Assembly: GCF_958445495.1 (NCBI RefSeq)
Contig: NZ_CAUCSQ010000008.1
Coordinates: 1 to 64,000 of the forward strand
From: an uncultured Bacteroides sp.
GTDB lineage: Bacteria; Bacteroidota; Bacteroidia; Bacteroidales; Bacteroidaceae
Length of the DNA stretch: 64,000 bases
Direction: 5' to 3'
Shown: piece after piece, positions 26,048 to 34,966 of the stretch
How positions within the stretch are numbered: position 1 is the stretch's first letter
Layout: each line of letters starts with the position of its first letter
The notes under the pieces: model-generated
Told to the model about the DNA's origin: nothing
Database searches by the model: none
Seen by the model: the letters and a program-made list of their open reading frames with translations, nothing else
Position numbers and translations under genes: made by a program

Positions 26048-26995
26048 ATGGATTATTGGGTTGCGGTATGGGTTGTGTCGCGTACGTTGTTGCCGGCGTG
26101 GTTGTTGGACCGGTTTTTCGGAGACCCCGCCTCTTTGCCTCATCCTGTTATTGGGTTCGGAAAGATGATTGCATGGGGGGAGAAGAGGCTGAATAAGGGG
26201 CAGGGCCGGGTTTTGAAGGGAGCCGTATTGGCTCTTTCATTAATCGTTTTTGTGTTTTTTATTACATGGGGAACGGAATATTGCCTTTCTTATGCAGGTG
26301 ATTTTGCCGTTGCCGCTTTTGATGTTCTTTGTATTTTTTTCTGCCTTGCGGGGACTACGTTGGTAAAGGAAGTCAGGATGGTGTTCGAAGCGGTAGACTG
26401 TTCATTGGAAAAAGGGCGTACACAGGTCGCACGCATTGTAGGGCGCGACACTTCCGGACTTTCAGCACAGGAAGTAAGGACGGCTGCCCTCGAAACGTTG
26501 GCGGAGAATCTGAGTGACGGAGTGGTTGCTCCTCTTTTCTGGTATCTGTTGCTGGGAGTACCGGGAATGATGGCTTATAAAATGGTGAATACTCTTGATT
26601 CCATGATTGGTTATCATAACGACCGTTATTTGCTTTTCGGTAGGGTCGCTGCCCGCGTGGACGATGCCGCTAATTATATACCCGCCCGCCTTACCGCTTT
26701 CCTTATGGTATTGGCAAGCGGGAGGCTTTCCTTACTGACCTTTGTAAAAAGATTCGGGAGAGAACATGCAAGTCCTAATTCCGGTTATCCGGAAGCCGCT
26801 CTCGCCGGTATATTGGATTGCCGTTTCGGCGGGCCGCACCGTTATTTCGGGCAGTTGTTTGTGAAACCGTATATCGGGGAGAACGAGCGTTTGCTGTCTA
26901 CTGCCGACATGTTGACCGGAATTACCGTCAACCGGCGTACAGAGGTAATGATGATAGTATTGGTCGTGTGGTTACGGGCTTTGTGCTTGATGTGA
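26048..26995 (+). CDS. cbiB: Adenosylcobinamide-phosphate synthase
   Basis: The 315-residue inner-membrane protein starts at ATG 26048 (MDYWVAVWV); the open frame extends upstream but lacks a better start. It has CbiB motifs LLDRFFGDPASLPHPVIGFGKMI, VAPLFWYLLLGVPGMMAYKMVNTLDSMIGY and NSGYPEAALAGILDCRFGGPHRYFG, with several hydrophobic segments. It joins the aminopropanol phosphate made by CobD to adenosylcobyric acid. It ends the rightward cob operon. Its stop lies only 8 nt from the end of the convergent cobC gene, leaving no room for a terminator between them. Confidence 0.95.
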   Translation: MDYWVAVWVVSRTLLPAWLLDRFFGDPASLPHPVIGFGKMIAWGEKRLNKGQGRVLKGAVLALSLIVFVFFITWGTEYCLSYAGDFAVAAFDVLCIFFCLAGTTLVKEVRMVFEAVDCSLEKGRTQVARIVGRDTSGLSAQEVRTAALETLAENLSDGVVAPLFWYLLLGVPGMMAYKMVNTLDSMIGYHNDRYLLFGRVAARVDDAANYIPARLTAFLMVLASGRLSLLTFVKRFGREHASPNSGYPEAALAGILDCRFGGPHRYFGQLFVKPYIGENERLLSTADMLTGITVNRRTEVMMIVLVVWLRALCLM

Positions 26996-27003
26996 CGGCT
27001 TGT

Positions 27004-27531
27004 TCAGAATCCGAGCCGGATGATGCCGCCGTAGGGCGGTACGGTGCGGAAAGCTTCTTCCGGTTTGATGATGCCTGCATATATCTGTGCACAGATTAAT
27101 ACGCCGCCGTGGGTAAACACGATTATGTTTTCCCCTTCTCCCCGGCGTATCTCGTCCAGGAATGAGGAAACCCGTAGGTATTGGTCGGAAAATGATTCGC
27201 CGTTCGTCGCTTTGACATGCAGGTAGTCGTCATACCAGTGTTGGAGGTTCCGGTCTTTTATTTCGTCAAAGTACTGCATTTCCCAGTCGCCGAAATTGAT
27301 TTCCATTATCCGGCGGTCGCGGACGGCATTGCCGTATCCGCAGAAAGCGGCAAGCCGGGTACATCTGGACAGGGGACTGGTATAGGCCTTGTCGAACCTG
27401 GCAGATTCAAGGTTTGCCTTGGTTATGGCGGCTTCCGATTCGAAGGTGGACCGGAGAGGAACATCCGACTGACCGTAACATAGTCCTTTGGGGACGTTGA
27501 CGGAAGTATGTCTGACGAGGTAGATATTCAT
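27004..27531 (-). CDS. cobC: Histidine phosphatase, probable alpha-ribazole phosphatase (CobC)
   Basis: Starting at ATG 27531, the 175-residue protein opens with MNIYLVRHTSV, a phosphoglycerate-mutase-type motif containing the phosphate-accepting His with Thr in place of the usual Gly. It has the second active-site motif VFTHGGVL and the acid INFGDWE. The longer open frame upstream overlaps cobS and is not needed. By family and by its place after cobS it should remove the phosphate from alpha-ribazole phosphate or adenosylcobalamin phosphate in nucleotide loop assembly. It lies 4 nt downstream of cobS in the leftward cobU-T-S-C operon. Confidence 0.88.
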   Translation of the reverse strand: MNIYLVRHTSVNVPKGLCYGQSDVPLRSTFESEAAITKANLESARFDKAYTSPLSRCTRLAAFCGYGNAVRDRRIMEINFGDWEMQYFDEIKDRNLQHWYDDYLHVKATNGESFSDQYLRVSSFLDEIRRGEGENIIVFTHGGVLICAQIYAGIIKPEEAFRTVPPYGGIIRLGF

Positions 27532-27535
27532 ATTT

Positions 27536-28285
27536 TTAGATAATAGGGTTATTACACAAAGCGGCTCCCAGCCAGAAACTAAGCTCGCAGAACAGGAACA
27601 GCGCTCCGCAGCAATCACCGGTGTATCCGTCGAGCCGTCGTTTTAACATCCGCAGAATAAGCAAGAATGTAATAATTGGGAACAAGCAGGCAACCCGGTA
27701 ATCCGCCGGAACCATTATCAGGGGCAGGATTCCTCCGGCAGCGGATATGATAATTTCCCTGATATTCATTCGGGTGTATATTGTTCCGGATTTGCTTGCC
27801 TCCGCTGTCCGGGCGTAAGGCAGGAAATTGATGATATTGGAAGATACGGATTTGCTCCAGGCATCTCCTCCCAGCAGTATGAAAGGGATAATGGTTACGG
27901 GAAGTAGGGGCAACAGATGGCAGGCGAGCAAGTAATAGATGATTAGTCCCAGAACCCCGTAACTCCCGATATGGGAATCTTTCATGATGCGCAGCGTGCT
28001 TTCCTTGTCGGTCCCTCCGCCGAATCCGTCGAAAAAGTCTGCCAGTCCGTCTTCGTGTAAGGCTCCCGTGATAAGTAAACGGGAGACGAGCGCCGCAATA
28101 ACGGCTGTGCCGGGAGGCAGAATATGGCTGACTCCCCAAAATACCAATGCCATGACTCCTCCCGTCAACCATCCGCTTATGCTCCAATAGCTGACGATAT
28201 GTTTGAAATGGTCGCGGGGGACTTCCTTTATTTTCCAGAAAGGCAGTCGGGTGAAGAATATAAGGGCGGCAAGAATCCGGTTCAT
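27536..28285 (-). CDS. cobS: Adenosylcobinamide-GDP ribazoletransferase (cobalamin synthase)
   Basis: The 249-residue polytopic membrane protein has the CobS core HEDGLADFFDGFGGGTDKESTLRIMKDSHIGSYG, with the acidic residues that bind Mg2+, and FFTRLPFW near the N-terminus. It joins adenosylcobinamide-GDP to alpha-ribazole (phosphate) at the inner membrane. It lies between cobT (113-nt gap) and cobC (4-nt gap). Confidence 0.95.
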   Translation of the reverse strand: MNRILAALIFFTRLPFWKIKEVPRDHFKHIVSYWSISGWLTGGVMALVFWGVSHILPPGTAVIAALVSRLLITGALHEDGLADFFDGFGGGTDKESTLRIMKDSHIGSYGVLGLIIYYLLACHLLPLLPVTIIPFILLGGDAWSKSVSSNIINFLPYARTAEASKSGTIYTRMNIREIIISAAGGILPLIMVPADYRVACLFPIITFLLILRMLKRRLDGYTGDCCGALFLFCELSFWLGAALCNNPII

Positions 28286-28398
28286 TTTTTATCTGTCTGT
28301 TTATTATTCGATGAAAGCTGTATGGTTGATAATATCTTATGTAACTGCTGAGGCGGCGTATCCGGAAAATTCCGGTTGAGGTCCGGTAAGCAAAAGAG

Positions 28399-29436
28399 TT
28401 AGAAATATTTAGTGATGGCGGCGCTGTCGAATGAGTCCATCTCATTAAGCATCCTCACAGCAGAGTCGATGAGAGGATAGGAACAGACGGAACCGCTTCC
28501 CTCCCCAAGCCTCAAACCCAAATTCAGGAGCGGACGGACGCCAAGATAATCCAATAAAAGTTTGTGGCCGCTTTCATCTCCCTGATGGCCGAATACTGCA
28601 TAATCCATCACTTGGGGATAGAGGCGGGAAGCGGCAAGAATACAGTTTGTCATGATGAAGCCGTCTACCAGGATAATCATTTTGAGTTCTGCTGCCCGTA
28701 ACATGGCGCCTACTGCCATGACCATTTCGTAGCCTCCGAACCGGCTGAGAATTTCTTCGGTAGTGTGAACGCCCGGATAATTGCCGAGGGATTTTTTCAG
28801 TATCTCGTACTTGTGGCTGATGCCTTGGCGGTTGAGTCCGCTTCCTGCACCTACGCATTGTTCCAGGGGGATTCCCGTAAATGAGGTCATCCATAGGGAA
28901 GAAGGCGAAGTGTTCCCTATTCCCATTTCACCGAAACTGATGATGTTGCATCCTTCCCGGTAAGAATCGTCCGTGCATTGGGCGCCGCGTTCTATACAAA
29001 GTTCCATTTCTTCGGGTGTCATGGCTGCTTCGTACAAGAAATTGCGGGTTCCTTTTCTTATTTTCATGTTGATAATCCCTTGCTCATAAGGCAAGTCATA
29101 ATCGACTCCGGCGTCCACAATTTTTAGTTTGAACCCGTGCTGGCGGCACAGGAAATTGATTCCGGCTCCCCCGTGCAGGAAGTTGCTGATTTGCTGCCAG
29201 GTGACTTCTTTGGGAGAAGGGCTTATGTTTTCTTCGACAATACCGTGGTCTGCGGCAAAGATGATGTTTTGGGGATGTTTTAATTCGGGAGAGAGGGATT
29301 GCTGTATCAGTCCGATTTGCAAAGCTATCTCTTCGAGTCTTCCGAGCGAACCCTTAGGTTTGGCCAGGTAATTGATTTTGTCGAGCAGAGGTTCTTTGAT
29401 TGCCTCGTCCGGTTTTTGGATATGGAATGTTTTCAT
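28399..29436 (-). CDS. cobT: Nicotinate-nucleotide--dimethylbenzimidazole phosphoribosyltransferase
   Basis: The 345-residue enzyme shows the CobT motifs LAKPKGSLGRLEEIALQIG, IIFAADHGIVEENISPSP, GEMGIGNTSPSS, and the C-terminal LRLGEGSGS that contains the family's catalytic base Glu. It transfers phosphoribose from nicotinate mononucleotide to the lower-ligand base, giving alpha-ribazole phosphate. Which base is used cannot be told from sequence. It starts 5 nt after the cobU stop in the same operon. Confidence 0.96.
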   Translation of the reverse strand: MKTFHIQKPDEAIKEPLLDKINYLAKPKGSLGRLEEIALQIGLIQQSLSPELKHPQNIIFAADHGIVEENISPSPKEVTWQQISNFLHGGAGINFLCRQHGFKLKIVDAGVDYDLPYEQGIINMKIRKGTRNFLYEAAMTPEEMELCIERGAQCTDDSYREGCNIISFGEMGIGNTSPSSLWMTSFTGIPLEQCVGAGSGLNRQGISHKYEILKKSLGNYPGVHTTEEILSRFGGYEMVMAVGAMLRAAELKMIILVDGFIMTNCILAASRLYPQVMDYAVFGHQGDESGHKLLLDYLGVRPLLNLGLRLGEGSGSVCSYPLIDSAVRMLNEMDSFDSAAITKYF

Positions 29437-29441
29437 AACGG

Positions 29442-29951
29442 TTATTTGATTTTTACGGGGATGCCGCTTACCATAAGGTATATCTCGTCGGCATGTGATG
29501 CGATGTATTGATTGGCCCAGCCTTGCAAGTCGGTGAATCTGCGTTGCAACTTGTTTTCGGAAACTCCTCCCAATCCGATTTCATTGGTTACAAAAATGAA
29601 AGTGGCATCTTGGCTGGTGAATTTGTCGAACTCTGCTTTGACGGCTCCCAGTGAGGCGGAAACGTCGGAGTCGAATTCCATAAAAAAGTTTGTACACCAA
29701 AGGGTTACGCAGTCTATTACAACTACTCTCCCGGTGACGTTGTGAAGGCTTAATTTCTTTTCCTCTTCGATATTTGTCCATTCCGGCCCCCGGTTTTTTT
29801 GATGGCGTTCCACTCTTTTTCTGAATTCGTCGTCCCATATCTTGGCGGTAGCCAGATAGACGGGTGATGCGGTCAGTTCGTGGGCCATTTTTTCCGCATA
29901 CGAGCTTTTGCCGGACCGTTGTCCTCCCGTAATCAGTATAATCTTTTTCAT
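29442..29951 (-). CDS. cobU: Adenosylcobinamide kinase / adenosylcobinamide-phosphate guanylyltransferase
   Basis: The 169-residue protein has the P-loop ITGGQRSGKSSYAEK, then AKIWDDEFRKRVERHQKNRG with the His guanylylated in this family, VVIDCVTLWCTN, and FVTNEIGLGGV. It phosphorylates adenosylcobinamide and attaches GMP to give adenosylcobinamide-GDP. As first gene of the leftward cobU-T-S-C operon it follows a -7 box at 29981-29988. No riboswitch is present in its leader. Confidence 0.95.
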   Translation of the reverse strand: MKKIILITGGQRSGKSSYAEKMAHELTASPVYLATAKIWDDEFRKRVERHQKNRGPEWTNIEEEKKLSLHNVTGRVVVIDCVTLWCTNFFMEFDSDVSASLGAVKAEFDKFTSQDATFIFVTNEIGLGGVSENKLQRRFTDLQGWANQYIASHADEIYLMVSGIPVKIK

Positions 29952-29980
29952 TAGGCTTTCAGGTTGAATGATGAATCGGA

Positions 29981-29988
29981 CAAAGGTA
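29981..29988 (-). promoter_or_regulatory. Probable -7 box for the cobU-T-S-C operon
   Basis: On the minus strand the bases read TACCTTTG, a perfect TAnnTTTG match 30 nt before the cobU start. The -33 element is not clear. Confidence 0.5.
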
Positions 29989-30195
29989 TAAAAAATAATG
30001 GTGGTATGGACTGTTTGGAGGAATGAAACACCGTGCCGTTTTTAAGATTTAGCAACTTGTAATGGCAGTACCGAGCCGAATTACGGTGTGAAGGATACCT
30101 TGATATATCCAATTTTAAATATAACTTTCGTTTGATGATGGGAGTTTTAGAAATAATTTGTATGTTTGCTGCCAAACCATAAAACAAATTTTACT

Positions 30196-30828
30196 ATGAG
30201 CGGTAATTACGTCATTAATATCGGTCGCCAATTGGGTAGCGGCGGAAAAGAAATAGGAGAGAAACTGGCAGCTCGTTTAGGAATTGACTTTTACGATAAA
30301 GAACTGATAAATCTGGCTTCCGAAGAGAGCGGGCTATGTAGGGAATTTTTTGAAAAAGCGGACGAAAAGGCTTCGCAAGGAATTATAGGAGGTTTGTTCG
30401 GGATGCGTTTTCCGTTTATCAGCGAGGGGGCCATGCCTTGTAATAACTGTTTAAGCAATGATGCGCTGTTCAAAGTGCAGAGTGATGTGATTCGTCATCT
30501 GGCAGCAGAAAAATCCTGTGTGTTCGTAGGACGTTGTGCCGATTATATTTTACGGGAGCATCCCCGCTGTGCGAATATTTTTATTTCAGCTTCCAAAGAA
30601 GACCGTATCGCGCGGCTTTGCCGGATTCACCGGGTGGATGAAGAGGCTGCGGAAGAGATGATGGAAAAGGCGGACAAGAAACGTTCGGAATATTATAATT
30701 ATTATAGTTATAAGACATGGGGAGCGGCCGCTACCTATCATTTATGTGTTGATTCTTCTTCTTTGGGAATTGAAGAGACTGTCCGGTTCATAGAAGAGTT
30801 TGTCGTGAAGAAACTTCAACTGGTATAG
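30196..30828 (+). CDS. Cytidylate-kinase-like protein
   Basis: The 210-residue product (ATG 30196; an upstream in-frame TTG is less likely) begins YVINIGRQLGSGGKEIGEKLA, the altered P-loop GRxxGSGG typical of the cytidylate kinase-like family, followed by LGIDFYDKELI and later FVGRCADYIL with ISASKEDRIARL. Nucleotide binding is probable; substrate is unknown, since a true CMP kinase in Bacteroides is normally a separate cmk gene. A TATGTTTG -7-like box lies at 30161-30168. The reading frame stays open past the TAG stop for 49 further codons, discussed as a separate observation. Confidence 0.85.
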   Translation: MSGNYVINIGRQLGSGGKEIGEKLAARLGIDFYDKELINLASEESGLCREFFEKADEKASQGIIGGLFGMRFPFISEGAMPCNNCLSNDALFKVQSDVIRHLAAEKSCVFVGRCADYILREHPRCANIFISASKEDRIARLCRIHRVDEEAAEEMMEKADKKRSEYYNYYSYKTWGAAATYHLCVDSSSLGIEETVRFIEEFVVKKLQLV

Positions 30829-31007
30829 CTACGGATATTCTTTAAACCGGAAACGGAATTTATATGGAATGGGAAACGGGGAGTAATTCCCGGTATGCTG
30901 AACTTCCATATCATGAATGCGGTGACGGATAAGAATCAGAAAACGGATGAAGAGGTTTTAGATGAGTTTGGTAAATAGAAACTTCCACAGGGGAAAACCT
31001 TTTAAAG

Positions 31008-31068
31008 AAAAATTCCCTCGTATTTCACTCTAACCTAATAATGGAGTAAATACGAGGGAATTTTTTGT
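31008..31068. terminator. Bidirectional terminator
   Basis: AAATTCCCTCGTATTT and AATACGAGGGAATTT form a long stem with A-rich and T-rich ends on both sides. It lies between the convergent cytidylate-kinase-like gene and the transporter gene ending at 31085, so it can serve both strands. Confidence 0.85.
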
Positions 31069-31084
31069 AGATGCCGGGCAATAT

Positions 31085-32749
31085 TTACATCATTGTCAGC
31101 AATATCATCTGTCCTGTCAGGATACGGAGAAACATGGATAACGGATAAACGGTGGAATATCCTACTGCAGGAGCATCACCGGATGTAGTCTGGTTTGCAT
31201 AAGCCAATGCAGGGGGGTCCGTATTGCTACCGGCTATCAATCCCATCAGGGTAAAATAATTAACCTTGTAATACAGTCTGGCGATAGCGCCGATGATAAG
31301 TAACGGGATTACAGTGATAAGGAAACCGCAACCTACATATAATAATCCGTCGCCCTCTACCACCGTCTGGACAAAGTTGGCGCCCGCATCTATACCCACG
31401 CTGGCAAGGAAAAGTACGATACCTATTTCACGGAGCATCAGGTTGGCGCTCATGGTCGTATAAGTAACCAGATGCAGTTTATGCCCGAAACGTCCGATAA
31501 GAATGGCTACTACCAGCGGACCGCCTGCCAAACCCAGTTTCAACGGGGTAGGCATGCCGGGGAATGAGATGGGAAGGCTGCCTAAAAGGATTCCCAGGAA
31601 GATACCGACAAAAATAGTGACAATGTTCGGAGTATCCAGACGTTTCAACTGATTTCCCAATACGCCGGCTACACGCTCTACCGCATCTTGCTGGCCTACC
31701 ACCATTACGCGGTCACCCACTTGTAATATCAGGTTCGGGTCGGCGAACAAATCCATACCGGAACGGTTGATACGGGTTACATTGACGCCGTACATGCTGC
31801 GGAAATGCATGGAACCCAAAGTCTTTCCGTTAATTTCCGGTTTGGTGACCAGAATACGGCGGGATACCATAGGAAGGTCTTGCTTTTCCCAGTCCAGATT
31901 GACTTCTTTTCCGATGAATACCGTGATGGCGGGAGCATCTTCTTCCGAGCAGACGATAAATAGCTGGTCACCCATATTGAAGATAGTTTCATGGTCCGGA
32001 ATGCTGACATGGCCTTCGTGGCGGATTCGGGAGCATACGAACTGGCGTCCCAGGAATTGTTTGATTTCGATTAGGGTCTTTCCGCTGATGGATTCGTTGC
32101 GTACTTCGAGACTCATCATGTGTGGTTTGTGGTGCGCATCCCCGCTCTGGCTTTTCAGGCTTTCTTCTTCTTTAGCCATGTTGACACGGAAGATATAACG
32201 GATGGCGATAATGGAACCGATGATACCTACCACGCCCAACGGATAGGCGCAGGCATAACCCAGTGCAATCTGGGGACCGGTATAATTCAACTGGTTTAAT
32301 GCTTCATTGGCGGCACCGAGTCCCGGGGTGTTTGTAACAGCTCCATACAGGATACCTACCATCATCGGCAATTCCACACGGCCGTTCCAGAGGTAATAAA
32401 GCCCCAGGGCAACGGCAATATTTAACACTACAATGCCTACAGCCAACAGGTTTAATGTCATTCCTCCCTTTTTGAAAGAAGAGAAAAATGACGGCCCCAC
32501 CTGAAGACCGATACAGAATACGAACAAAATCAATCCGAATTCACGGATGAAATGTAGGATTTGTGTATCGGCTGTGAAGCCGAAATGTCCCATTAGGATG
32601 CCGGCAAACAAAACAAAGGTGACTCCCAGAGATATTCCGAATATCTTTATTTTGCCGAGATACACTCCGGCAGCCACTACGAATGCGTAGAGGAACACGA
32701 TGTGCGCCACGGAACTGGGGTCCCACAATAAACTTTGTAACCAATCCAT
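31085..32749 (-). CDS. AspT/YidE-type membrane transporter with two RCK_C (TrkA-C) domains
   Basis: The 554-residue protein has two halves of about five to six membrane segments each (about residues 10-190 and 385-554), separated by two RCK_C regulatory domains (about 205-280 and 290-372; for example NMGDQLFIVCSEEDA and LQVGDRVMVVGQQDA). Both halves carry the duplication-family glycine motifs (GLILFVFCIGLQVGPSFF; EIGIVLFLASVGIDAGANF). This is the layout of the aspartate:alanine exchanger family and of YidE/YbjL. The transported compound is unknown; succinate or amino acid exchange is possible. The -7 box TAATTTTG is at 32797-32790. Confidence 0.88.
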   Translation of the reverse strand: MDWLQSLLWDPSSVAHIVFLYAFVVAAGVYLGKIKIFGISLGVTFVLFAGILMGHFGFTADTQILHFIREFGLILFVFCIGLQVGPSFFSSFKKGGMTLNLLAVGIVVLNIAVALGLYYLWNGRVELPMMVGILYGAVTNTPGLGAANEALNQLNYTGPQIALGYACAYPLGVVGIIGSIIAIRYIFRVNMAKEEESLKSQSGDAHHKPHMMSLEVRNESISGKTLIEIKQFLGRQFVCSRIRHEGHVSIPDHETIFNMGDQLFIVCSEEDAPAITVFIGKEVNLDWEKQDLPMVSRRILVTKPEINGKTLGSMHFRSMYGVNVTRINRSGMDLFADPNLILQVGDRVMVVGQQDAVERVAGVLGNQLKRLDTPNIVTIFVGIFLGILLGSLPISFPGMPTPLKLGLAGGPLVVAILIGRFGHKLHLVTYTTMSANLMLREIGIVLFLASVGIDAGANFVQTVVEGDGLLYVGCGFLITVIPLLIIGAIARLYYKVNYFTLMGLIAGSNTDPPALAYANQTTSGDAPAVGYSTVYPLSMFLRILTGQMILLTMM

Positions 32750-32789
32750 ACTATTAGTAGTTTTTATAATGTCGTTTTAAAAACGGGTG

Positions 32790-32797
32790 CAAAATTA
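32790..32797 (-). promoter_or_regulatory. Probable -7 box for the transporter gene
   Basis: On the minus strand the bases read TAATTTTG, matching TAnnTTTG about 41 nt before the start at 32749. Confidence 0.5.
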
Positions 32798-32972
32798 CTC
32801 ATTACATTGGAGCTAATCAAATAAATGGAGTATTAAAATGAAGAATAAAAGAAATCTATGCGGATTACATGCATCAATCGAAGTGAGTGAATTCTTCGTT
32901 TTTATCCTTTTCTTCTATTTCGGGTCCTGTGCGAATTTTCTATAAAAAGAAGCTTTGTTTGAACTTATTAAT

Positions 32973-32980
32973 TATATTTG
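32973..32980 (+). promoter_or_regulatory. Probable -7 box for the methylmalonyl-CoA mutase operon
   Basis: TATATTTG matches TAnnTTTG and sits 90 nt before the start at 33070. The rest of the 320-bp divergent region holds no other recognised element, and no B12 box is seen. Confidence 0.5.
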
Positions 32981-33069
32981 CAAGTCGAACCGCTGACACA
33001 GAGCAAGAACAGGAAAGAAATAGATAAGAATAAAGACAATATTAATCTTGTTTTAATTTTAAATAAACT

Positions 33070-34965
33070 ATGGCAGACAAAAAAGAAAAACTCTTCTCAG
33101 ACTTTTCTCCTGTCTCCACCGAACGATGGATGGAGAAGGTTACAGCCGACTTGAAAGGTGCTGATTTTGAGAAGAAACTCGTTTGGAAGACAAACGAAGG
33201 ATTCAAAGTAAAACCTTTCTACCGTATGGAAGACCTGGAAGGTTTGAAGACGACGGATGCTCTTCCCGGAGAATTTCCTTATCTGAGAGGGACCAAGAAA
33301 AACAACAACGAATGGCTGGTACGCCAGGAAATCAAAGTGGCATGTCCGAAAGAAGCCAATGCAAAAGCGTTGGATATCCTGAATAAAGGCATTGATTCTC
33401 TTTCTTTCCATGTAAAGGCAAAAGAACTTGGTGCGGAATATATAGAAACCCTGCTGGAGGGAATTCATGCGGAGTGTGTTGAATTGAATTTCTCCACTTG
33501 CCAGGGACACGTTGTCGAACTGGTCAATCTGCTGGTCGCTTATTTCCGGAAAAAGGGGTATGACATGAAGAAGCTGAAAGGCTCTGTCAATTATGACTTT
33601 TTCAATAAAATGCTGACCCGCGGTAAAGAAAAGGGAGAAATGGCGCAGACGGCTAAAGCGCTGATTGAAGCTATTCAACCGTTACCTCTTTATCGGGTGT
33701 TGAATGTGAACGCCCTCTCTTTGAATAATGCAGGAGCTTATATTTATCAAGAATTGGGCTATGCGCTGGCATGGGGGAATGAATATATGTCCCGGTTGAC
33801 AGATGCCGGTATCTCTGCCGGTACGGTGGCGAAGAAAATCAAGTTTAATTTCGGAATCAGTTCCAATTACTTCCTGGAAATCGCGAAATTCCGTGCAGCC
33901 CGCCTGTTATGGGCGAACATTGTAGCCGCTTACGATTCCTCTTTGCGCGATGAGGGGAAAGGAGCGGACCAAGACTGTTGCTGTGCGGCTAAAATGGCTG
34001 TCCATGCCGAAACCTCTTCTTTCAATCTTACCTTGTTTGATGCACATGTGAATCTGCTTCGTACTCAAACCGAAGCGATGAGCGCTGCGTTGGGCGGTGT
34101 CGATTCGATGACGGTAGTCCCGTTTGACAAGGCTTATGAAACTCCGGATGATTTTTCAGAACGTCTGGCGCGTAACCAACAATTGCTGTTGAAAGAAGAA
34201 TCTCATTTCGACAAGGTGATTGACCCGGCGGCCGGTTCCTATTATATTGAAAATCTCACCGTGTCCATAGCGCAGCAAGCCTGGAATCTCTTCCTGTCGG
34301 TAGAAGAAGCAGGCGGTTTCTATGCCGCATTGAAAGCCGGTACGGTTCAGGCCGCTGTGAATGAAAGTAATAAAGCTCGCCATAAAGCGGTTGCCCAACG
34401 CCGTGAAATATTGCTGGGTACGAACCAATTCCCGAATTTCAACGAAAAAGCCGGAGAGAAGAGACCGGTGGAAACGAAATGTTGTTGTGGCGGTCAAGAG
34501 CATACTTGTGAAAAAGATGTGGCTACATTGGTGTTCGACCGTGCAGCCAGCGAATTTGAAGCATTACGTCTCGAAACGGAGGCTTCCGGCAAACGTCCGA
34601 AAGCATTCATGTTGACAATCGGTAACTTGGCTATGCGCCAGGCGCGTGCACAGTATTCCTGCAATTTCCTGGCTTGTGCCGGATATGAAGTGGTTGACAA
34701 TCTGGGATTTGAAACGGTAGAAGCCGGAGTGGAGGCTGCTATGGCCGCAAAGGCGGATATTGTGGTGATTTGTTCAAGCGACGATGAATATGCCGAATAT
34801 GCCATTCCTGCTTTTAAAGCGTTGGACGGTCGCGCCATGTTTATCGTTGCCGGTAATCCGGAATGCGCGGAAACATTGAAGGCAGCAGGTATCGAAAACT
34901 TTATCCATGTCCGTGTCAACGTATTGGATACTTTGAAAGAGTTTAACGCTAAACTATTGAAGTAA
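33070..34965 (+). CDS. mutA: Methylmalonyl-CoA mutase, small (beta) subunit
   Basis: The 631-residue subunit has the mutase barrel (WLVRQEIKVACP, LNVNALSLNNAGA, ISSNYFLEIAKFRAARLLWANIV, HAETSSFNLTLFDAHVN) and a C-terminal flavodoxin-like B12-fold domain in which the DxHxxG cobalt-ligand motif is absent (GNLAMRQARAQ), as expected for the non-catalytic subunit. It pairs with MutB for B12-dependent interconversion of succinyl-CoA and methylmalonyl-CoA in propionate formation. Two cysteine clusters are unusual: Cys303-305 (QDCCCAAK) and Cys471-473 plus Cys480 (CCCGGQEHTC). The stop is 1 nt from the mutB start. Confidence 0.95.
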   Translation: MADKKEKLFSDFSPVSTERWMEKVTADLKGADFEKKLVWKTNEGFKVKPFYRMEDLEGLKTTDALPGEFPYLRGTKKNNNEWLVRQEIKVACPKEANAKALDILNKGIDSLSFHVKAKELGAEYIETLLEGIHAECVELNFSTCQGHVVELVNLLVAYFRKKGYDMKKLKGSVNYDFFNKMLTRGKEKGEMAQTAKALIEAIQPLPLYRVLNVNALSLNNAGAYIYQELGYALAWGNEYMSRLTDAGISAGTVAKKIKFNFGISSNYFLEIAKFRAARLLWANIVAAYDSSLRDEGKGADQDCCCAAKMAVHAETSSFNLTLFDAHVNLLRTQTEAMSAALGGVDSMTVVPFDKAYETPDDFSERLARNQQLLLKEESHFDKVIDPAAGSYYIENLTVSIAQQAWNLFLSVEEAGGFYAALKAGTVQAAVNESNKARHKAVAQRREILLGTNQFPNFNEKAGEKRPVETKCCCGGQEHTCEKDVATLVFDRAASEFEALRLETEASGKRPKAFMLTIGNLAMRQARAQYSCNFLACAGYEVVDNLGFETVEAGVEAAMAAKADIVVICSSDDEYAEYAIPAFKALDGRAMFIVAGNPECAETLKAAGIENFIHVRVNVLDTLKEFNAKLLK

Positions 34966-34966
34966 A

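Noticed and set aside
27532..27618. Longer CobC start
   Set aside because: It would overlap the end of cobS by many codons, and the phosphatase motif LVRH begins directly after the internal Met at 27531.
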